Source: Phormidesmis priestleyi
GTDB lineage: Bacteria > Cyanobacteriota > Cyanobacteriia > Phormidesmidales > Phormidesmidaceae
Length of the DNA stretch: 5,297 nucleotides
Direction: 5' to 3'
NCBI GenBank assembly: GCA_003242115.1
Contig: QBMP01000196.1
Span: 3,409 to 8,705, forward strand
The notes under the pieces were generated by a model that made no database searches, had not been told where the DNA came from, and saw only the letters and a list, made by a program, of their open reading frames with translations. Position 1 is the first letter of the stretch, and each line of letters opens with the position of its first letter. The translations under genes were made by a program, and so were the position numbers. Below, one piece after another: positions 1-4,144 of the stretch.

Positions 1-303
1 ACCTTCGTAGATCACTCGGCCCAACTGACCGGGTGCAATCAAGGTGGTGGTTCTCGCTTCGGTGGCTTCTTGCAAGCTAGGCGCGGTACGGTTGGGAATA
101 AAGCGCTTGAGAGCCCAAAGGGCAAGCCCTGAAAAGACCATCCACAGCACAATCTGTACGTTCGGATTCGGAATAATCAGGCTGAGAAGCGCTACTGCAA
201 ATGCGCTGATGCCCAGGGCGGACTCAATAAAAGCGGTGGGCAGCATGAGCTCCATCAGGCAGAGCACCGCGCCTATAATTACCCATATCAAAGCAGCATT
301 CAT
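1..303 (-). CDS. NfeD-like membrane protein, 5' part only (cut by window edge)
   Basis: Reading the minus strand from the ATG at 303 gives 101 codons with no stop before the window ends, so the C-terminus is missing. The start is firm: an in-frame TGA lies two codons upstream. The product opens with hydrophobic stretches at about residues 3-20, 30-46 and 49-64, separated by short polar turns, including ELMLPTAFIESALG near residues 18-31. A basic stretch (KRFIPNR, 66-72) and a linker follow, then LIAPGQLGRVIYEG (88-101), which resembles the beginning of the OB-fold domain that closes NfeD proteins. NfeD proteins are membrane proteins often encoded beside SPFH/stomatin-type proteins and thought to act in membrane quality control or microdomains; such a partner could lie beyond the left edge. 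Family assignment is from remembered pattern and topology, and the specific role is unknown. Confidence 0.72.
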   Translation of the reverse strand, partial: MNAALIWVIIGAVLCLMELMLPTAFIESALGISAFAVALLSLIIPNPNVQIVLWMVFSGLALWALKRFIPNRTAPSLQEATEARTTTLIAPGQLGRVIYEG

Positions 304-384
304 AACTCAAATCACCGGATTTAATGCCGGAGTAAGCGCGGTTATTGTGACTAGGCCGCAAAACCTAGCGGTTGGCAAGGCTAG

Positions 385-398
385 CTGACGCGCGTCAG
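385..398. promoter_or_regulatory. Perfect 14-bp palindrome, candidate operator
   Basis: CTGACGCGCGTCAG is identical to its own reverse complement. It lies 82 bp upstream of the nfeD-like start and 200 bp upstream of the phosphatase start, in a divergent intergenic region where a dimeric regulator could control one or both genes. The palindrome is seen directly; the operator role is inference, and no regulator family is recognised from the motif. Confidence 0.4.
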
Positions 399-528
399 TA
401 ACTTTCTTTACTAGCCTAATTCAGCGATCGCCCAGTGTACGCTTTAGGAACCGCTTTTAGATCGCCTTTTAAAGGTTGAGTTAGCGTCTGAGCTTTGGTC
501 TAGATCTGCCTAATCTCGTCAAATTTAT

Positions 529-556
529 TTGCACTAAATCCCTTTTCCCTTACCAT
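529..556 (+). promoter_or_regulatory. Possible sigma70-type promoter of the PP2C gene (weak)
   Basis: TTGCAC at 529-534 and TACCAT at 551-556, with a 16-bp spacer, are a partial match to -35 and -10 boxes. They would give a leader of about 35 nt before the ATG at 599. The -35 match is poor, so this is only the best candidate seen by eye. Confidence 0.2.
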
Positions 557-598
557 TGACCTAACTTAACGGCAATCCCTGCGCAGCGATCAATTTAT

Positions 599-2524
599 AT
601 GAACGGTGAAGAGAGTAAATATCCCTTTAGGCAGTATGTTTGGGCCTTGGGCCAGGGCACGAACAAAATTCCGATTGGCGATCGCGTAGACAATCGCTAT
701 CAGGTGGTAGCCCCGTCGATTTGGCTCGACACCCAGCCAGAAAAGACGCCTAAAGTCCCTGAGCCGATTCCCAGCTTTGCAATTCCTTACCTTAAAGCCT
801 ATCCCTATCAGCTCAATTTGCCGGGAATATATGGCATTTGTCATCAGGCTTCGGGAGAGGCTGTGCTGCTGTTGAGCAATGTGCCGGTTGGTCGTCAGGG
901 TCAGCTAATGCCTGCGATTGCGAAAGCTTGGCCAGAGGCATCGGCCTTTCGTCAGGCTTACTGGCTGTGGCAAATGATCTCTCTATGGGAGCCTTTAAAG
1001 CAATTTGGCGCAGCCGCGAGTCTGCTGAAAAAAAGCAACATTCGGGTTGAAGCTTGGCGGGTGCGTTTAATTGGCCTATCGACCAATCCGGCTGATCCCA
1101 CTCTGGTGCAGCTAGCGGAGGCCTGGGAAAGCACCTATTTACGCGGGGCTCAACCTGCTATTGCCCAGCTCTTACGCAGCGTCTGTCAAGCCATGCGATC
1201 GCCCGATCCTGATCTCGCTGCGCTCAAAACTCAGATCAACGCCCAGTTGCTAGAAACTGCTGCGAGTAAGCCAATGGCCCTTCAGGTCGCGGGTGGCACT
1301 AGCCCTGGCCCCCAAAAGTCACGCAATGAAGACGCCTGCTATCCCAGTCATGCTGATTTTAAGCGCACGGCTGCGGCCGATCTGCCGCTCTTGCCTCGGC
1401 TGGCCATTGTCTGTGATGGCGTGGGCGGACATGAAGGCGGCGAAGTTGCCAGTCAAAAGGTGGTGCGATCGCTGCAACTACAGCTCCGAGGGCTCCTCGC
1501 TCAGGCGATTGAAGAAGATAACACGATCGCGCCTCAAGTGGTCATCGACCAAATCGAAGCCGCCATTCGGGTTGCCAATAACCTGATTGCTCAGCAAAAC
1601 GATCAGCAAGGCCGCGCTGATCGTCAGCGCATGGGCACCACGCTGGTGATGGCCCTCGTATTGCCCCAGCGAATTGATACCCCCACCGGCCCCGCTGAAG
1701 TCAATGAACTGTATCTCACCCACATTGGCGACAGTCGCGCTTACTGGATTAGCGCCGAGCACTGCCAGCTGCTGACCGTAGATGACGACATCGCCGCTAG
1801 AGAAGTCAGTGCGGGCAAAAGCTTTTACGCCACTGCGCGCCAGCGACCCGATGCGACGGCGCTTTCCCAAGCTGTCGGCGTTCGCGAATACGATCACTTG
1901 CAGCCTCACACCCGGCGTTTTTTATTCGATTCTACGGGTGTGCTGCTGCTGTGCTCCGATGGCCTTAGCGACAACTATCAGGTGGAATCTTCCTGGGCTA
2001 ACTACATCGATCTGATGATTAAGAAGGTCGTGCCACTAGAAGCCGCTGTCGATACTTGGATAGAGCTAGCGAATCAAAGAAACGGTCATGACAATGTAGC
2101 CGTGGTGCTGATGAGTGTCGAGCAGTTGGATGACACCGCGCTCAATCCTGCTGATCATGAAGTACTCAGCACCGGGGATATGCCCAGTCGTCCGGTAGGT
2201 CTGACCACGGCTGGTGCGCTTGGTCAGACATCAACGCAGTCATCAACGCAGTCATCAACGCCAACGGCCACTCCGATGACGGCTGCCTCCAGAGCGCTGC
2301 TTTACGGCGAAGACGAAGACGAAGATACGCCGCTCACAGCCGAAGATATGGCTGAGGTCGAAACCACCACAACGCGAACGCGCGGCAAGGGACAGACAGC
2401 GATCACGATTTTACTGGCGCTGATCATCGTCGGCGTTGTCGGTGGCGTCGGCTGGCTGCTCTGGCGGACGATGGCGCGCCCAGAACCCTCTGCACCGCCA
2501 CCGCAGACGGAGGAAGGGAATTAG
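599..2524 (+). CDS. PP2C-family Ser/Thr protein phosphatase with C-terminal membrane anchor
   Basis: A 641-residue protein phosphatase of the metal-dependent PP2C (PPM) family, expected to remove phosphate from Ser/Thr. All core motifs are present: SRNEDACYP (N243-E244-D245), VCDGVGGHEGGEVAS (D273), MGTT (345-348), HIGDSRAYW (D378), ALSQAVG (421-427), LLCSDGLSDN (D454, D458) and GHDNVAV (D498-N499), so the metal-binding Asp residues look intact. Residues 1-225 form an N-terminal region unlike a catalytic domain, seen (from memory) in other cyanobacterial PP2C proteins. Those relatives often begin with a Cys zinc ribbon, which is absent here. A Ser/Thr/Gln-rich linker (544-559), an acidic patch (571-588) and one hydrophobic helix (about 601-622) follow, implying a cytosolic enzyme tethered to a membrane. 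The ATG at 599 is the only usual start: an in-frame TGA lies at 557-559 and no ATG, GTG or TTG falls between. No Shine-Dalgarno is visible. The substrate is unknown. Confidence 0.9.
   Translation: MNGEESKYPFRQYVWALGQGTNKIPIGDRVDNRYQVVAPSIWLDTQPEKTPKVPEPIPSFAIPYLKAYPYQLNLPGIYGICHQASGEAVLLLSNVPVGRQGQLMPAIAKAWPEASAFRQAYWLWQMISLWEPLKQFGAAASLLKKSNIRVEAWRVRLIGLSTNPADPTLVQLAEAWESTYLRGAQPAIAQLLRSVCQAMRSPDPDLAALKTQINAQLLETAASKPMALQVAGGTSPGPQKSRNEDACYPSHADFKRTAAADLPLLPRLAIVCDGVGGHEGGEVASQKVVRSLQLQLRGLLAQAIEEDNTIAPQVVIDQIEAAIRVANNLIAQQNDQQGRADRQRMGTTLVMALVLPQRIDTPTGPAEVNELYLTHIGDSRAYWISAEHCQLLTVDDDIAAREVSAGKSFYATARQRPDATALSQAVGVREYDHLQPHTRRFLFDSTGVLLLCSDGLSDNYQVESSWANYIDLMIKKVVPLEAAVDTWIELANQRNGHDNVAVVLMSVEQLDDTALNPADHEVLSTGDMPSRPVGLTTAGALGQTSTQSSTQSSTPTATPMTAASRALLYGEDEDEDTPLTAEDMAEVETTTTRTRGKGQTAITILLALIIVGVVGGVGWLLWRTMARPEPSAPPPQTEEGN
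2229..2261 (+). repeat. 12-bp tandem repeat in the phosphatase linker
   Basis: About 2.75 copies of CATCAACGCAGT run in tandem with no mismatch. The period is four codons, so the repeat encodes a Ser-Thr-Gln-Ser pattern in the low-complexity linker between catalytic domain and membrane helix. Copy number can change here without shifting the frame. Confidence 0.85.
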
Positions 2525-2534
2525 GAAGGGAATT
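2511..2534 (+). repeat. Perfect 12-bp tandem duplication that forms the phosphatase stop codon
   Basis: AGGAAGGGAATT occurs twice in direct succession (2511-2522 and 2523-2534). The TAG stop at 2522-2524 is made of the last base of copy one and the first two of copy two. With a single copy the frame would stay open for 12 further codons, to a TAG at 2570-2572. The duplication therefore probably shortened the C-terminal tail. Confidence 0.85.
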
Positions 2535-2662
2535 TAGATAGAGAATGCGAAAACTATAAAGGCGAAAACTAGAAGGCAGGAGCGGAAGTTGGCCAGTGAA
2601 AACCGCAATTGTGAGAGAATAGGCAAACGTAAATTTTGTAACTGCTGTTAATAATCTCTCTT

Positions 2663-2902
2663 ATGAAAGTTGGCGATCGCGTTCGTATCAAAGCTCCTTT
2701 GACGCTTTTTAATCACCCTAAGCACCGCAACCAGCCTCACAATGTGCAGGGCATGGAAGGTACTATTGCCGCTATTCTCACCGATTGGGAAGGCCGCCCC
2801 ATTAGCCCGAACTATCAAATTGTGACGGCCTTTGAAATCGAAGGGGCGAAACGACCCTTTAAAGCGCATTTACACGAAGATGAGCTAGAAGTGATCGCAT
2901 AG
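2663..2902 (+). CDS. ftrV: Ferredoxin-thioredoxin reductase, variable (alpha) chain
   Basis: A 79-residue protein matching the variable chain of ferredoxin-thioredoxin reductase, normally about 75 residues in cyanobacteria. Recognisable segments are MKVGDRVRI at the start, HPKHR (18-22), QGMEGTIAAILTDWEGRPIS (29-48) and the closing FKAHLHEDELEVI. It is a small SH3-like beta barrel that packs against the catalytic chain FtrC; FtrC carries the [4Fe-4S] cluster and redox disulfide, and FtrV stabilises it. The complex passes electrons from photosynthetically reduced ferredoxin to thioredoxins in the cytosol. The ftrC gene is not in this window. The ATG fits the family start. The sequence just before it is pyrimidine-rich and lacks a Shine-Dalgarno. 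A HIP1 octamer (2673-2680) encodes part of GDR. The gene lies 138 bp after the phosphatase on the same strand and converges with the dehydrogenase 40 bp downstream. Confidence 0.93.
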   Translation: MKVGDRVRIKAPLTLFNHPKHRNQPHNVQGMEGTIAAILTDWEGRPISPNYQIVTAFEIEGAKRPFKAHLHEDELEVIA

Positions 2903-2909
2903 ATCGCCT

Positions 2910-2952
2910 GGAAAGATCGGCGGCTCTGACTTTCTAGCTAAGCTAGCTTTCC
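2910..2952. terminator. Inverted repeats between convergent ftrV and dehydrogenase genes, possible bidirectional terminator
   Basis: CTAGCT-A-AGCTAG (2934-2946) is a perfect inverted repeat with a one-base centre that overlaps the dehydrogenase stop codon (2943-2945). A second pair, GGAAAG (2910-2915) and CTTTCC (2947-2952), brackets it. The position between convergent genes suits a shared terminator. However, the inner repeat is AT-rich with almost no loop, and there is no T-run on either strand, so termination is uncertain. Confidence 0.25.
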
Positions 2953-3767
2953 TGCTGAGTCGGTCGCAGCAGCAAGTCGTTAATTTCGACATGAGGCGGC
3001 TGAGCCAGCACGTAGGCGACTGCATTGGCAATATCTTCAGCTTGCAAGACGGGAAACTGAGCGTAGGTTTCCTCGGCTTTTGCGGTGCTTTGATGGTATT
3101 TTTCGGCAAATTCGGTTTCGACAATGCCGGGGCTGATGGCGGTAATGCGGATGGGGCTACCGGCGGCGCGCAGCTCTCGCCGGAGGGTTTCGGTGAGCGA
3201 TCGCACCGCAAACTTAGTGGCCGAATAAATCCCTGCGATCGCCGGTACCCGATGCCCCGACAAAGAGCTAATGTGCACAATATGCCCCTGTGCCCCCGGC
3301 TCCATCAGGCGAATTGCTTCGCGGGTGCAAATGCACAGCGCCAGCACGTTCACATCCAGCATTTCGCGCCAAGCCTCGGTGCGGCCAGTCATCATCGGCT
3401 CCTTGTGCCCTAAGCCCGCGCTATTGACCAGCGCATCCAAGTGATTCCAGCGATTCTCGACGGCTGTAAAAAAACTTAAGATCTGAGCCTCATCCCGCAG
3501 ATCTACCACTTGAGCTAGCACCTCAACGTTGCGATCGCGCAAGCTTTCAGCCACCGCTTGCAGCCGATCCGAACGGCGCGCACAGATCGCTAAGTCATAG
3601 CCTTCGGCGGCTAACCGCTGAGCTATAGCCCGACCAATGCCACTAGAGGCTCCCGTAACAATGGCCACAGGTCTTTGGTTTTTCTGTGAGGTTGCCTGTG
3701 AATCTTTCTGTGAATCTTCATTAGGTTCGTTTGAACCCAATGATTGACTGATTGTAATATTTGTCAT
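2943..3767 (-). CDS. Short-chain dehydrogenase/reductase (classical SDR, probably NADP-dependent)
   Basis: A 274-residue classical SDR. The Rossmann glycine motif TGASSGIG is at 38-45, ICARRSDRL (61-69) puts arginines after the second strand, which usually favours NADP(H), and NSAG is at 115-118. The catalytic set is N140, S168, Y181 and K185, with the usual 13-residue Ser-Tyr spacing and YSATK motif. SPG follows at 212-214. The C-terminal PPHVEINDLLLRPTQQ resembles the YdfG-like group, which oxidises 3-hydroxy acids or serine, but the substrate cannot be read from sequence. The protein should be cytosolic. It carries about 30 extra N-terminal residues rich in Ser, Gln, Asn and Lys, before a more typical SDR start near residue 33. 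No other Met lies between residue 1 and the glycine motif, so the ATG at 3767 is the only standard start unless GTG or TTG is used. No clear Shine-Dalgarno. It is divergent from psbY, with a 100-bp gap. Confidence 0.9.
   Translation of the reverse strand: MTNITISQSLGSNEPNEDSQKDSQATSQKNQRPVAIVTGASSGIGRAIAQRLAAEGYDLAICARRSDRLQAVAESLRDRNVEVLAQVVDLRDEAQILSFFTAVENRWNHLDALVNSAGLGHKEPMMTGRTEAWREMLDVNVLALCICTREAIRLMEPGAQGHIVHISSLSGHRVPAIAGIYSATKFAVRSLTETLRRELRAAGSPIRITAISPGIVETEFAEKYHQSTAKAEETYAQFPVLQAEDIANAVAYVLAQPPHVEINDLLLRPTQQES
3681..3716 (-). repeat. Degenerate 12-bp tandem repeat in the dehydrogenase N-terminal tail
   Basis: Three 12-base units, read on the minus strand as GATTCACAGAAA, GATTCACAGGCA and ACCTCACAGAAA, encode the run DSQK-DSQA-TSQK. 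All share TCACAG. They lie just ahead of the Rossmann fold, in sequence expected to be disordered. Confidence 0.75.
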
Positions 3768-3867
3768 TAATTTTAGAAGCCAGATATCGGCGAGTGGATG
3801 CTAAATTAGTATGAGAGGATTGTTACAGCCTTTTAAGCATTAATACTTTTTTTGGAGAAAGCTCAAA
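3768..3867. promoter_or_regulatory. Divergent promoter region of the dehydrogenase and psbY
   Basis: These 100 bases must contain the starts of two divergent transcripts unless longer leaders overlap. For psbY, TAGTAT (3807-3812) is a possible -10 box without a good -35. TTGTTA (3820-3825) with TAATAC (3841-3846) is another pair, but its 15-bp spacer is short and it would leave almost no leader before the ribosome site. Neither is secure. Confidence 0.3.
3854..3857 (+). promoter_or_regulatory. Shine-Dalgarno site of psbY
   Basis: GGAG, followed by AAA, lies 10 bases before the psbY ATG at 3868. It is the only clear ribosome-binding site among the complete genes of the window, which fits a highly expressed photosystem subunit. 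Confidence 0.65.
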
Positions 3868-3993
3868 ATGGATATTCGCGTGGTGCTTGTTCTATCACCT
3901 TTGCTGATTGCGGCTGGCTGGGCTGGTTTTAACATTTTCAGAGCAGCTTTAGGTCAAGTACAAGACTTGCTTAATAAAAACAACGCCGCTTAG
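3868..3993 (+). CDS. psbY: Photosystem II protein PsbY
   Basis: A 41-residue single-span membrane protein matching PsbY (formerly Ycf32). It starts [20 protein letters not shown], continues through [15 protein letters not shown] and ends in a polar NKNNAA tail. The hydrophobic helix covers about residues 4-23, and the conserved P11, A15, W18 and N22 positions fit the family. PsbY is a peripheral low-molecular-mass subunit of photosystem II in the thylakoid membrane, next to cytochrome b559; it is dispensable for growth in known cyanobacteria. Length is normal for a cyanobacterial PsbY (about 40 residues). The start is supported by GGAG 10 bases upstream. The gene is divergent from the dehydrogenase. 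IspH follows 151 bp downstream on the same strand, with a 25-bp tandem repeat beginning at the psbY stop codon. Co-transcription with ispH is possible but not shown. Confidence 0.9.
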   Translation: MDIRVVLVLSPLLIAAGWAGFNIFRAALGQVQDLLNKNNAA

Positions 3994-4078
3994 AAATCGG
4001 ATCTTAAGATTGCCCTAGAAATCGGGCCTTAAGATTGCCTTAGAGATCGGCTCCAAAAATCGGCCCTAAAAATCAGAT
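3991..4078 (+). repeat. 25-bp tandem repeat with decaying copies, downstream of psbY
   Basis: Two adjacent 25-base units, 3991-4015 and 4016-4040, match at 22 of 25 positions. Each starts TAGAAATCGG and contains CTTAAGATTGCC. They are followed by shorter degenerate pieces sharing an (A)AAATCGG-like core: TAGAGATCGG at 4041-4050, AAAAATCGGCCC at 4055-4066 and TAAAAATCAG near 4067-4076. The first unit includes the psbY stop codon. Unit one also holds the palindrome ATCTTAAGAT (4001-4010). The function is unknown. Confidence 0.85.
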
Positions 4079-4081
4079 AGT

Positions 4082-4117
4082 GTTAGGTTGAGCCAAGCAA
4101 AATTCACTCAACCTAAC
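4082..4117 (+). promoter_or_regulatory. Perfect 11-bp inverted repeat (hairpin) ahead of ispH
   Basis: GTTAGGTTGAG (4082-4092) and CTCAACCTAAC (4107-4117) are exact reverse complements around a 14-base loop. The structure ends 27 bases before the ispH ATG. No T-run follows on the plus strand, so it is not a standard intrinsic terminator for psbY. It could be an mRNA leader hairpin of ispH, a processing or stabilising 3' structure for psbY, or a protein-binding site. The pairing is seen; the role is inference. Confidence 0.6.
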
Positions 4118-4144
4118 CAATCTCTGAGTACGCCTATCATCTTC

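Larger units (their letters stand above)
304..598. other. Divergent intergenic region between the nfeD-like gene and the PP2C gene
   Basis: No convincing gene is seen on either strand. The 295 bases should hold the promoters of both divergent genes. They contain a perfect 14-bp palindrome (385-398), a HIP1 octamer (424-431) and short imperfect inverted repeats: CTAGG/CCTAG around 350-370, and CCTTT-T-AAAGG near 466-476. No good Shine-Dalgarno sequence precedes the phosphatase ATG at 599. Confidence 0.6.

Noticed and set aside
44..388. Open frame of 114 codons on the plus strand
   Set aside because: It lies antisense to the NfeD-like gene for most of its length, has no recognisable domain, and the minus strand gives a coherent membrane protein with a family-like OB-fold start.
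1478..1909. 143-codon open frame antisense to the phosphatase (also 590-844 minus, and 838-1050, 1293-1586 and 1782-2015 plus)
   Set aside because: All overlap the conserved PP2C motifs in the real frame and show no family features of their own.
2648..2869. 73-codon minus-strand frame opposite ftrV
   Set aside because: FtrV on the plus strand matches its family over the full length; the antisense frame is a by-product.
2885..3413. Open frames 2885-3280 (minus) and 2991-3413 (plus) over the dehydrogenase
   Set aside because: Both are alternative-frame shadows of the dehydrogenase, whose full set of catalytic motifs is intact in another frame.
3991..4078. CRISPR-like array
   Set aside because: The repeats are directly adjacent with no unique spacers, decay in length, and no cas genes are present.
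4082..4117. Intrinsic terminator of psbY
   Set aside because: The stem is perfect but only moderately GC-rich, the loop is long, and no T-run follows on the plus strand; kept as a hairpin of unknown role instead.
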